Positions 19,323 through 29,218 of a DNA stretch of 35,957 bases are shown piece after piece. The stretch is from the NCBI GenBank assembly GCA_003427395.1, contig BFEA01000196.1:1218217-1254173 (forward strand). Direction: 5' to 3'. The notes beneath the pieces were generated by a model, which searched no databases, was not told the origin of the DNA, and saw only the letters and a program-made list of their open reading frames with translations. Source of the DNA: Chara braunii (lineage: Eukaryota; Streptophyta; Charophyceae; Charales; Characeae). Each line of letters starts with the position of its first letter. Within the stretch, counting starts at the first letter, position 1. The translations under genes were made by a program, and so were the position numbers.

Positions 19323-19411
19323 CAGCTATGGTGGTCTGCGGCAGGCCGGAACGAGGGAGCGAGCAGGTGATTGATTGGGTGCGCACACGCGCGCACGCGA
19401 GCGAGCTAGCG

Positions 19412-19469
<58 letters not shown>

Positions 19470-19646
19470 CGGGGTAGCAATAGGCGGCAGTAGCGGGAGC
19501 CGAAGGCAGCCCATTGGGTGCGCACAGAAGCAAGCAAGCAAGCAAGCGCGAGAGAGAGAGAGAGAGTGGAAGCGGGAGCGTTTGTCGCCGGGCGGGGTCC
19601 GTAGCTCAAGTGGTCTGCAGCGGGAGCGGTCGGCAGAGGATCGCAG

Positions 19647-19715
<69 letters not shown>

Positions 19716-19852
19716 CAGCACGAGCAGGAGGCAGCGGGTGCAGTGGCCGCGGCGGGGACGGGGGGGGAGCAAACGACAACTACAATGGCCGGCCGCCCTC
19801 TCCCTCTCTCTCTTCATCTCACTATCTAGCACGCGCGCGCTTGGGCGCTTGG

Positions 19853-19892
<40 letters not shown>
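19279..19892. repeat. Cluster of five GA arrays separated by related GC-rich spacers
   Basis: GA arrays at 19279-19320, 19415-19467, 19550-19566, 19653-19713 and 19855-19892. The first three start 136 and 135 bp apart, and spacers share pieces (GATTGGGTGCGCACA / CATTGGGTGCGCACA; TGGTCTGCGGC / TGGTCTGCAGC; GCGGGAGC), so a unit of about 135 bp containing a GA core appears to have been tandemly duplicated and then diverged. Reading frames here are Arg/Glu or Ser/Leu artefacts. Confidence 0.8.
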
Positions 19893-19896
<4 letters not shown>

Positions 19897-19967
19897 GGCT
19901 TGAACTCACCGACTGGCCCGACCGTTGCCACTCTCGGATGTTCACTGCCCAGGACGGAGCTACCGGC

Positions 19968-20190
19968 ACTGCTGATGTTCACAGGGGACCGGAGGGGAGG
20001 CACAACGACTGGCCCATCGAAGAAGGTCGGTTCTGATGCTACCGGCTGCCCCCTGGCCAGTGTCGCCCACCTGCTGTAGCAGTTATCGCACCTGGTGGGT
20101 GCAGCTCCCGCATATTCCTTCGTTGGAGGCTTGAGCACGGATGTGCCTGCCACCGTGTTGCCCGTAATACTATAATGACAATAAAAAAGG
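19968..20190. repeat. Dispersed repeat, copy B (inverted partner of 12290-12499)
   Basis: Longer of the two copies; retains the 18 bp absent from copy A. On the minus strand it stays in an open frame including APTRCDNCYSRW, a small Cys pair. On the plus strand it ends at 20169-20190 in TATAATGACAATAAAAAAGG. It lies immediately right of the GA-array cluster. Confidence 0.75.
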
Positions 20191-20354
20191 GACGTGGTTG
20201 GTCTTAAAAGAATTCTGAGGGTGGGACGGTGGCACTGTCCAACTATCCGAACAAGGCCTGGGCGGTATCCCTTGACGTGGCGGTACCCTCTATGCCTGAA
20301 CTGCTACCAAGTGGCAGCCCGAATTTCGACTGCATAAACTGGGGTTCTGACTGC

Positions 20355-20432
20355 AAGTGGCCTGTGGCTCAGTGGTTAGGGCACCAGTTGTTAATGTGCA
20401 TTGCGGTATAAGTTTGCGGGTTCAAAACGCCA
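20355..20432 (+). mobile_element. tRNA-like module 1 (SINE-type promoter)
   Basis: A box TGGCTCAGTGGTT (20365-20377) and B-box-like GGGTTCAAAACGCC (20418-20431); GTGGC at 20357 can pair with GCCAC at the 3' side. Similar in its start to the intronic module at 10101-10172 (CCT.(T)AGCTCAGTGG). Not a standard tRNA: the anticodon arm is not well formed. Confidence 0.5.
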
Positions 20433-20531
20433 CACCTCTGCACACCTCTGCTGCATAGGGCTAACGCAGGTAAGCTATTCCGGGCGGTTGTCTGGAGATC
20501 TGGAGATCTGTTGATCTCCCCCATCCGGCTG

Positions 20532-20600
20532 TTCCATCTAGCATAACATGGTAGGTTATCCGACTTACATACTACAGGTTACAGGTTCGAGTCTGGCATA
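20532..20600 (+). mobile_element. tRNA-like module 2 (SINE-type promoter)
   Basis: A box TAGCATAACATGGTAGG (20539-20555), an anticodon-arm-like TATCCGACTTACA, and a B box AGGTTCGAGTCTGG (20583-20596). The order and spacing follow a tRNA closely, but the acceptor ends do not pair, so it is tRNA-derived rather than a tRNA gene. It directly precedes the 154-bp tandem duplication, which may be the body of the same element. Confidence 0.6.
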
Positions 20601-20664
20601 GCGATTGCACACATGTGATTCTTGGTACCTACACTGCCTAAGGGCACACCTCTCACACCAGTGC

Positions 20665-20978
20665 CCTATGGGCAAATTGCACAGCCTACAGTCACGGACA
20701 TGCTACACACTGCCCACGGGCAGATACATATGGCCTTCTGGCATACATGCAAGCGTACTTATAATACCTGTCGGAATACACACACACATGATACGACACA
20801 CACATATCAATAGAGTGGCCTATGGGCAAATTGCACAGCCTACGGTCGCTGACACACTACACACTGCCTATGGGCTGATACATATGGCCTTCGGCCATGC
20901 ACACCGCTTGCAAGTCCTACTTATAATACCTGTGGGTATTCACACACATATGTTACGACACACACATATCAATAGAGT
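20665..20978. repeat. Tandem duplication, 154-bp period, two copies
   Basis: Copy 1 starts CCTATGGGCAAATTGCACAG at 20665 and copy 2 with the same bases at 20819; both end in CACACACATATCAATAGAGT. Similarity is high with a few indels (copy 2 has additional bases around CATGCACACCGC). Confidence 0.9.
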
Positions 20979-22280
20979 TAGGTGGGGCAGACCGATCTCT
21001 GTCATGAGCCAGGCTACGGGGAGCAGTTTGCTCTGGTCTATGCAAATGCTTGCCCATGATTGGGTTTGTCGGTATGGACTGATAGTGATACTGATTGTGC
21101 CTGACGTCAAGTCCTAGAGTGACAAGGTTTGTGCATTCGGGCATCCACTGGGGCTGGGTGGCGTAGTGTGACGGACTATCTTCTGTAATCACGCGACTTC
21201 CTGCACGGGGCTGCTGTGGGGGAACAGGAGGGCCTTGATGGGTGGCGGGGTGCAAGCGGGATCGGGGGGGCAAGTTGCCTGGATGCCCTCGCTTCTTTTT
21301 CGTTTTCGTTGGAGTTGTCGGGCCAGTGCCGGGAAAGTCCCGCGCCGACGATTAAGTGACCGCGCCCTAGCAAGCGCGAGAAATAACGGTTGCCATAGCT
21401 TCTCTCTTGTTTGCTATGCGCACTAGGAATTTTGGCGCGATCAGCGCGCGGGAATTTTTGCTTTTGAAATTCGAACTAATGTCGAGCCCCCGCGGGCTCT
21501 TGGAATTGCTCTTTTCAAATTTTTGTCTTGCAATTAGGATTTAGACCAGGAATTTAGGCACCTTGCAACTTGGCGGCACGGCGCTTCTTGCTCACACGCG
21601 CCGTGACCCGACAGGGTCTGGGCTCTGAATCCGTCCACGCCTTAATCCTGTGTGTAACTGTAGTCTTTGGCGGGCGCGATCGCAACTGTAATCTTTTTGT
21701 TCTTAATGGCTTTCGTATTCCTTTCTTTCCCGCCTCGTCTTTGCATGCACACTCTCCCTCCGTTCTGAGTGGTTCCCACGGTTGCATGCCCGGATCCATG
21801 CGCGGAGAGTGGCTTCGTCCCCCGCGCCGCAGCCTGGACATGCAGACGTAGGCATTCCCTCTTTTCTCTTTCTCATCACTTGGTGCTAATCCTGTATCCC
21901 TCGCGCAAGCATGCATGTTATAAATTTCGCAAGGCTTAGCGCGATTAGTTGTCTCTCTAACCTACTTGGGAGTTAGCGCGGTCGAGAGGATCGGCTAACG
22001 AGCAGAAAGATGGTGAGTAGAGAGTCGGGCGATCCGACGAGCTGGCGCTGAGTGCACGGGGTTGACGCGGGGCCGCGACGGACTGTGGCACATGGGCGAA
22101 CCAAGCTTGCATACCCAGGCCAAGCGGGGTGACGACTCGGGTTGATGTCGGAGGTGCGGGGAGACGGACTGCCCGCATCGGGAGAGAGCAGTGCCGTACC
22201 CCCGTTCACCGTTCACGGGGTCTGTGAACGGAGCCGGTCATAGAGTTCACGACACGGGAGGTCATGGAGTTCACGGAGAG
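20979..22280. other. GC-rich stretch without a supported gene
   Basis: 21290-22260 is richer in G+C and CpG than its surroundings. A 120-codon basic minus-strand frame (21916-21554) and overlapping frames at 21957-22216 have no recognisable domain. GTTCACGG-type repeats lie at 22203-22277, just before the gap, echoing the motif near 480 in the window. The region could be a promoter for something hidden in the gap. Confidence 0.35.
21429..21458. promoter_or_regulatory. Inverted pair of E2F-like sites
   Basis: AATTTTGGCGCG (TTTGGCGC fits the E2F consensus TTTSSCGC) is followed by GCGCGGGAATTTT, which contains the reverse-complement core GCGGGAA. A further TTTGGCGG lies near 21666. Pattern match only; the CpG-rich context makes chance plausible and no target gene is seen. 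Confidence 0.25.
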
Positions 22281-22900
22281 NNNNNNNNNNNNNNNNNNNN
22301 NNNNNNNNNNNNNNNNNNNNNNNNNNNNNNNNNNNNNNNNNNNNNNNNNNNNNNNNNNNNNNNNNNNNNNNNNNNNNNNNNNNNNNNNNNNNNNNNNNNN
22401 NNNNNNNNNNNNNNNNNNNNNNNNNNNNNNNNNNNNNNNNNNNNNNNNNNNNNNNNNNNNNNNNNNNNNNNNNNNNNNNNNNNNNNNNNNNNNNNNNNNN
22501 NNNNNNNNNNNNNNNNNNNNNNNNNNNNNNNNNNNNNNNNNNNNNNNNNNNNNNNNNNNNNNNNNNNNNNNNNNNNNNNNNNNNNNNNNNNNNNNNNNNN
22601 NNNNNNNNNNNNNNNNNNNNNNNNNNNNNNNNNNNNNNNNNNNNNNNNNNNNNNNNNNNNNNNNNNNNNNNNNNNNNNNNNNNNNNNNNNNNNNNNNNNN
22701 NNNNNNNNNNNNNNNNNNNNNNNNNNNNNNNNNNNNNNNNNNNNNNNNNNNNNNNNNNNNNNNNNNNNNNNNNNNNNNNNNNNNNNNNNNNNNNNNNNNN
22801 NNNNNNNNNNNNNNNNNNNNNNNNNNNNNNNNNNNNNNNNNNNNNNNNNNNNNNNNNNNNNNNNNNNNNNNNNNNNNNNNNNNNNNNNNNNNNNNNNNNN
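22281..22900. other. Assembly gap (620 N)
   Basis: Run of N. Its right edge begins with adapter-derived sequence, so the join between the two sides rests on scaffolding only. Confidence 1.
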
Positions 22901-22903
22901 GCG

Positions 22904-22918
22904 CTGTCTCTTATACAC

Positions 22919-22921
<3 letters not shown>
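22904..22921. other. Nextera / Tn5 mosaic-end adapter remnant
   Basis: CTGTCTCTTATACACATC is identical to the first 18 bases of the Nextera transposase adapter read-through (reverse complement of the Tn5 19-bp mosaic end). It sits at the edge of the N gap and against a GA repeat. Not biological. Confidence 0.95.

Positions 22922-22960
<39 letters not shown>
22922..22960. repeat. (GA)n array after the adapter
   Basis: Pure GA run directly joined to adapter sequence; its placement here is doubtful. Confidence 0.85.
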
Positions 22961-22963
<3 letters not shown>

Positions 22964-24356
22964 GGATATGGTGGAACAGTGTCTATTCTCCCTGCTGTCT
23001 GTACAAATTTTGATTTCAATGTTGGTTAATTTTGTTGCGGCATTTTTGGAATTTCTTGGGTGAATTGTCTCGGATCTTTTTGCTATATGTATGTATGTAT
23101 GCATGAATGGTGATGAATGAGCTTGCATCCTTTCTTTCGAGTTGCCTTTTTTATCAATAGCGTTAGGTTAATCCAAATTTCGTCACTTTCTAGTACCCAT
23201 CGCTAACACATGTGTATATGTCTGCGAATCTTGCCCCGCCCCGATCTAGCCGGACGTACCCACTGCGCACGGCTTGCCCACTCTCCAACTTCTGATTTAT
23301 GAATGATTACGGGAATTGCCAGGTGTGTATGCTTTGTGAATGTCCAATAATCTTTTCCTTTGATGCATGACGGTATGGGAACGAGGTTGATTGCCTGAGG
23401 GAACCAGCTGCATGGTTCAGCCGATAGATCGCTCCTTGCTCATTTGCGCAGTTTAGGATCTGATCAACTTGCCGGTGCGCACGCACGTGTAAGGCAGCGG
23501 CCCGTCCGCGGACTTGCCATCTACATGCACGTCTGCAAAAACCAGTTGCGATCTTGCCCCCCCCCCCTTGCCCCTACAAAGACGTGTGTGCATGGATTCC
23601 GTTGAACGAGACATGGCGATAGAATTTCCTTTCTGGATCACCGATCGAGAAAGCCTGAGAGACCCAAAATAACGAACGTATTGGGAAAGAGAACAAATCC
23701 GACGGCAGCGGATCCGACAACATTGCCACTTACGGAACCCTGAGCACCTTGAGTACCCCTGTCGAACTGAAAACGAGCGACTGTGCCGGGGCGATTTCCA
23801 GCTGGCCATCAACTGAGACCCGCGAATTCTCGATTATCCTGACAGCTGAAACCAGCAATATCTTCTAACCCCAGGCTTCATTGCCATCACTACGGACTTC
23901 CCTCCCTGCTATACCGTCCTCCCTTACCATAGGTTACTCGTGATCCCCTGGGATTCCATAGCTCGGTTCTGGCCCCTTCCACCGTGCTTGGAGTGTCGGC
24001 AGCCCGGCGAGTATCGACAGGCGAGGGTCACGCAATGAACCCACCCGGGGACCAAGCGACGAGAACCCAATTTGTCTTCGTCGGACTTTGAAGCTTGCAA
24101 CCGTCGGCAGCGGTACGAGCATTCCCACAGAGACACCCGTAATACCCCACCCCGGCCCAGGCCGCACGATCGGCCATCGCCCCAACCCTGAGCCCAGAAG
24201 AGACACTTGCACTTCTACCCCCTGAAACTTGACACAGGAGATTCCAGTTCCGACCTGGAACTCCGCCCCCACGTTCCTAAAATCCTTGGCACACCCCTTT
24301 TCGCACTTTCAGGCGCACTAACACTCCGGAACAGGAAGTCGCGCTCGGCGTAAGGT
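22961..24356 (+). other. Upstream flank, probable 5' LTR of the gypsy element (edges not resolved)
   Basis: No gene supported. The primer-binding site at 24357 implies that an LTR ends just before it, at about 24356, so much of this stretch may be LTR. I could not find a second copy of it in the window, which is needed to set the LTR edges. TA-, CpG- and C-rich segments alternate; a C10 run lies near 23559. Confidence 0.4.
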
Positions 24357-24369
24357 TGGTATCGGAGCC
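24357..24369 (+). other. Primer-binding site (initiator-Met tRNA type)
   Basis: TGGTATCGGAGCC differs from the standard TGGTATCAGAGCC at one base. Placed 155 bp before the gag start, as expected for minus-strand strong-stop priming. Confidence 0.75.
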
Positions 24370-24523
24370 GACACGTGTCAAGACCAGGGATTGACAAGTG
24401 GCTCGACTCTCTTAGTTCAACCGACCTGGCGACCCAAAAAGGGGACGGTCTGCGTCAGGGAACGCGTCGGCACGTGAACCTAGTGTAACAAGAGGCCGGT
24501 CTGTCGTCATATCAGCCGATAAC

Positions 24524-25963
24524 ATGAATGTCAATCAGGCCAACGCTAATCAAGCGCAGACTCACCAGGCACAGGGAGGGGCAGGTGGTGGCCCAGTACT
24601 CGCCTCCCAGCCCGCCCCTCAGCTTGCACGTGTCCGCGCTCCGGTGGGCCCGCCTGATCTATATCTGTTCGACCTGACCCACCATTTGGCAGGAGCATGG
24701 CTTGCCACTCTCTGAGCACAGCAGTACGATAACGACGAGGCGAGAATTAATATCCCAGCCCGATTAGGGGGTGATGCCCACCACTGGTTCAACACCTACG
24801 TATGGATTGACCTCCCTACCTTTGAGAGAGATTTCCTCCATAGATTCGACTACATTCACCCGGAGCAAGCGTTCTTCATGATCAAAGACCGAGTACAGAA
24901 GCCCCTCGAATCTATTGCAGAATATTGCAGTCGATTTTACCGATTGTTCGTAAAATCCCAAAGAGACGAAAATGTAGGAAGGGATTTCTTCATAGACGGG
25001 CTCTGAAGCAGAGCAATACGGGCCAAGCTCCGAAAACAGTTTTCCCCCATTACCTTTACCATGACACAGATCATGGACGCAGCCGAGGAGATGGAGCGAA
25101 AGTTCGCTGCCAGCTTCCTCGAAGGAGATGACCACGCTAAAGAAGGGGATTCCACGGAACTAACCAGAGCAAAGATGGAATTAGCCGCACTTCAGCACAA
25201 ATTTAAAAATATGGGCTTTGTATCAGGACCAGTCACCTACCTGGAACAGGTGGCAACTCAGCGACCTCCTCTTGATCAGGGAGCGGGACCCTTAGCGACA
25301 AGGGCGCCGACACAGATACCCGCCCCCACGGGGAAGGCGGACGAATCGAACACGATACTGGACCTCACGCGTACGTTAGTCAGCCTTGTGCACGAAAGCA
25401 AGAAGGAGCAGCGCGAGTATAACGCCCAAATGGAATCGTTGATGCGCTCCATGCGTCCCATTAAGGTTCGCACCGCCCCCCTTCCTGCTGGAGCGCCTGC
25501 CTCTGTAGCCACGGGGGCTGGTGTGGGCACGATTCCCCGAACTGACGCGTGTTACGAGTGCCATCAACCCAACCACATGGCAAGAGACTGTCCCCAGCGA
25601 CAAGTACGAATAGGGGCAGCCCCAGCAGCGGCCGCCCCCCTGGCTAACGGACCTAGACGGGTGGGGACGGTAGTAAAGGAAATTGATGGAGCAGTACCGA
25701 CAATAGTTGCTATTGATGAGGCCGCGGAGCTCATCCCACTCGATCAGTTCCTCTCCTTGGGATATCCGGGGTTGGGTATGATAGGGGCGATCCAGCCGGC
25801 GGATGACGAACGAGAGATCTCGGAGTGGCGACCATCCCCCGGTGAGATGGAATCCGGTGGCCCTGAGTTCATCACTGGAAAGATCGATGTGCTCGACATC
25901 GTCCGAGCCTTAGATCGCCGCATCCCGCTCCCGATTGGACACTTGTTGTCCATATCCGAATAA
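24524..25963 (+). pseudogene. gag: capsid region and CCHC nucleocapsid knuckle
   Basis: One frame runs from ATG 24524 to TAA 25961-25963, broken by TGA at 24713-24715 and at 25004-25006. Gln/Ala-rich start, then a retrotransposon-gag segment (from about 24740, DAHHWFNTYV, TFERDFLHRF, EYCSRFYRLF, with the second stop in place of the residue after FIDGL), a charged linker with MDAAEEMERKFAA, and a CX2CX4HX4C knuckle CYECHQPNHMARDC at 25550-25591. Gag would form the virus-like particle and package the RNA. Both internal stops are TGA in a setting compatible with CGA to TGA change. The TAA at the end may be the natural gag stop or another lesion, as the same frame continues into the protease. Confidence 0.9.
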
Positions 25964-26754
25964 GCCAACGATCGTATGCTCCAGCATTGCAAGGCCAATC
26001 GAAAAAGATTTGCACTCACCAAGCTGGCAGCGACCAAAGGAAAGTCTCCCGCAAAAGAGACAAAACCAGACGTACCAGGAACTTCGAAATCCGTACATCT
26101 GGGGCTCATCCAGAAAAGCAATCACTTCCTACGTATTAAAGCCATCCCGTGGAAATCCGCAGAATGTGACGTGGAAATCTGGGGAGTCCCCTACAGTGCA
26201 ATTCTGGATTCTGGAGCAGCCGTGTTGGCCATATCCCTGCGACTAGTCCAACGGGCGGGAATAAGAAACATGTGATTCCACTCAACGAGGGAGACCGACT
26301 GATCTCCGCAGATGAGGAAAAAATCAGAGCGGTTGGTAGAATGGCAAATGTCGCTTTCCAGCTACGAAAAGTCCACGCCTTGGGAGATGTGGTGGTACTC
26401 AATGTAACCTCATACGATGTGCTTATCGGACTTCCCGCTCTCAATGCCCTTCAAGCCAACCTGGACTTCGAGCGACGGGTAGTGGTTCTTAGGAACACCG
26501 GTGGCAACCCATCCACCATCCCTATGCGCCTCACCCTCCTATGCGCCTCACCCTCCTATGCGCCTCACCCTCCTATGCGCCTCACCCTCCGCACGACGAC
26601 AGGCGTGACACGTAAGGACCATCTGATCGGGTCGATCCGAACGATCACATGGGCAGAAAAAGAAGTCGATTCGGAGACGACTAGCGAAGAACAAGCGTCG
26701 TCGCTTCCCGAAGATTCAGAAAACGACGACGAAACAGACCTGGTGATCCAATAA
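25964..26754 (+). pseudogene. Retropepsin-like aspartic protease region
   Basis: Continues gag's frame: linker, then YSAILDSGAAVLAIS with catalytic DSG at 26207-26215. A one-base deletion near 26270 shifts the frame; the second half carries DVLIGLPAL (26417-26443), the usual ILG-type partner motif. The protease would process the Gag-Pol polyprotein. A 17-bp tandem repeat (26521-26588) follows in a low-complexity linker, then an acidic Ser/Glu-rich tail to TAA 26752. Catalytic residues survive but the frameshift splits the enzyme. Confidence 0.85.
26521..26588 (+). repeat. 17-bp tandem repeat, four copies, inside pol
   Basis: CCTATGCGCCTCACCCT starts at 26521, 26538, 26555 and 26572, all identical. 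Three extra copies add 51 bp, so the frame before and after is the same although the repeat itself is read in three frames. Confidence 0.95.
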
Positions 26755-27318
26755 CTAACACGTAAGATAGTTAGTTACCCAGTCCGACAGAAAATGATGA
26801 AGACATTCGTACTTACCGAAGAGAATGCTTAACGAACCCGGGCTCTGTTTATAGGAGAACCCCTAGTACAAGTGTTGAGGCTGCCCGATTCTTCGGAACC
26901 CCCTCGGACCTTGTACGAGGGCACTACCCCGTTACTTCCCCGATACGTGGACAAACGGTGCTTCTGCGACGTTACAAAGTCACCTCCCCGACTGCTTCTC
27001 ACCATGGAAAAGGAGATACGGTTGCTGCGTCTAGGGGCGGAGATACAGGTTCCGGAACCCCCTGGGTGTCCCGAAGCCTCGCTGTTTGACGTCGGAATAA
27101 AGATCGCTGAAAAATCGGTGGACCCCTGGGACATTGCGGACGGGATAATCCCCGAGGAACATGTGGCCATCCGAGAAGAGGAAGCTCAGATGGTGACCAC
27201 TGTGTTCTCGTGACGATCAGACAATTCTTTCATCTCTTCCTCGCCGCCCCGGGATTCAAAAGCAATACGCACCAAACACGTTACGGTCGTCATTCACAAA
27301 CAACCCTACGAATTACAC
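26755..27318 (+). pseudogene. Pol linker between protease and reverse transcriptase
   Basis: Same frame as the protease's second half, with stops TAA 26752 and 26830 and TGA 27211. Typical of gypsy elements, it leads into the RT but has no catalytic motif. Confidence 0.7.
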
Positions 27319-28862
27319 GTGCCAGAATACGTTCCCGACGAAACCTATAAACTCATAGCAGAGATCCTAACGAAGTACCGGGGTGCTATCAACGTTGATG
27401 ACACGGTTATAGGATTATCTTTGATAATCCAGCATGAGATTCAGATCGACGCCCACTCGCCGATTCATTGCAAGCCTTATCGGTACTCGCTGGCGGAACG
27501 GAAGACAGCACTCGAGCGCATCCGTGAGTTCGAAGATAACGGTTGGATAGAGCCCGCTACGGGTCCTTGGTCTTTCCCGGTAGTTTTGGTCCCAAAGAGG
27601 AATGGATAGATTCGTATATGCATCGGTTATCGAACATTGAATGATATCACGATCAAGGATGTATATCCCCTCCCTCGGATTGATGATTTGCTGGATGCAA
27701 TTGGGTGTGCTAACTATTTTAGTAAGTTTGATATTTGGCACGGGTTCCACCATATCCTTGTACGGGAAGCGGATCGGTCGAAAACGGCGTAAACTTTGTA
27801 TTGTTTGAGGGCACGTGGCAGTGGATTCGTTGTCCTATGGGTATATGCAATGCACCGGCGACCTTTCAGAGGGCAATGAATGTCACCTTCCAGAACTTCG
27901 TGAACAAGACCAGGTTAACTCAGGGAATGATAAATTTTTGCGTCATCGTGTAAATGAATGACATTTTGGTGTATTCTGAATCGTTCCATTGACACGCGCA
28001 ACACATTGAATGGACACTTGACGCGCTACGGGATGCTGGTTTCAAGATTGCACTAGAGAAGAGCGAATTTTTCCTGTCCGAGATCTCGTTCCTAGGCTAC
28101 GTGGTGACCCGAGGAGGCTTGAAACTGGACTCGAGGAAAGTCGAGGCAGTTTGGGAAGCACCCACACCCACATCATTGACGCAAGTTCGAGCCTTCCTGG
28201 GACTGGCTTCGTACTACCGGCGGTTTATCAATGGATTCGTAGCAATCGCTCGGCCTCTGACGAACCTCCTACGGAAGGACCAGCCGCTGAACTGGGACGC
28301 GGAGTGCGAACGGGCCTTTTCCACTTTGAAGGACGCCCTGGCCTCGGCGACTATTTTGATCTGGCCCGATCCCGAACGCCAGTTCCTACTCAGTACTGAC
28401 TGGCAGCCTGAAGTGATCTCCGCTATCCTAGCACAGAAAGGGGAGAATGGGCGGGAACACGTGGTCAAATACGCTTCGCGGACGGTGTCGGATGAGAGAA
28501 GGAACGACTCAGCACCTCAAGGGGAATGCTACCCGGTGGTTTGGGGAATTCAACACTTCCACCCGTACCTCTACGGGCGAAAGTTCCTCCTCGTAACGGA
28601 TCATGAACTCTTGTTGGCTCTAAAAAAGCTGACGAATTATACTAGAATGATTGGGCGATGGGCAGTGAGGCTGCATGAGTATGATTTCGATATCGTCCAT
28701 CGAAAGACAAAGAGGCATGGGAATGTGGACGGGTTGACACGTCTGCACAGGCCAGGAAAGGTGCCATGCGCCGAGGAGGTTACTCCGTGGAAGGAACCGG
28801 AGCAGCCAAAGGGACCCGGGTACGGGCAGGTGAAGGTTCTCCCTCGACAGACGAAGAAGTGA
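27319..28862 (+). pseudogene. Reverse transcriptase and RNase H, catalytically dead RT
   Basis: RT starts near 27319 (HSPIHCKPYRYS, FPVVLVPKRNG) and continues past TAG 27607 (RICIGYRTLND, YPLPRIDDLLD, YFSKFDI with the first catalytic Asp). After TAA 27790 the frame shifts by one; then GTWQWIRCPMGICNAPATFQRAM. The catalytic YMDD box at 27951-27962 reads stop-M-N-D: Tyr is replaced by TAA and the first Asp by Asn. A further stop TGA is at 27990. RNase H (about 28370-28760) keeps its acidic residues: STDW, GECYPVVW, TDHE, GNVDGLTR. The enzyme pair would copy element RNA into DNA in the particle. Tether/thumb motif FLGLASYYRRFINGFVAIARPL is intact (about 28194-28260). Confidence 0.93.
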
Positions 28863-29218
28863 CATGTGTCCCCATGGCGGCCCAAGGGGAAAGATACGCT
28901 GAGGGTCGTCTCTCTCCTTCCTCCTCTTCTTTGTTTTCCTTACCCGATCGTTTTTCAAGTTGTCTTCTCTGTGAGTCCATCTCGCGGGTCCAATCCATTT
29001 CAGTTAAGGAACACAATGAGGGTTACGTCGAATGGGTAGAATGTGCTAGTAAGTGCGTACCAAGAGCCCACGGGTCGTGTATCCAGTATAGGAATCCTAT
29101 GAAATCGTGGCTTTGCCACCTGTGCCGTACCGACAAGATTCCAACGGAGGCTCGATTCCTGGATGCAACGTCGGAAGCTTTAGAAAAGACCCTACGGTTT
29201 GGACGGGCAGAGGTATGA
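28766..29218 (+). pseudogene. PHD finger domain of the pol polyprotein
   Basis: After a frame change near 28850 the polyprotein continues with a Ser-rich linker and a C4HC3 zinc finger at 28961-29125. Counting from 28766, ligands are C66, C69, C93, C97, H102, C105, C117 and C120, with spacing C-x2-C-x23-C-x3-C-x4-H-x2-C-x11-C-x2-C, and the PHD hallmark Trp (W115) two residues before the seventh ligand (WLCHLC). PHD fingers usually read histone H3 tails, so the domain could guide integration, as chromodomains do in other gypsy elements; that role is inference. It ends at TGA 29216. Confidence 0.85.

Noticed and set aside
21554-21916. 120-codon basic minus-strand frame as a gene
   Set aside because: GC-rich region favours open frames; no domain, splice or homology clue.
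22191-23128. ORFs across the 620-N gap including VYKRQ- or CLLYTS-type peptides
   Set aside because: Made of N plus adapter plus GA repeat.
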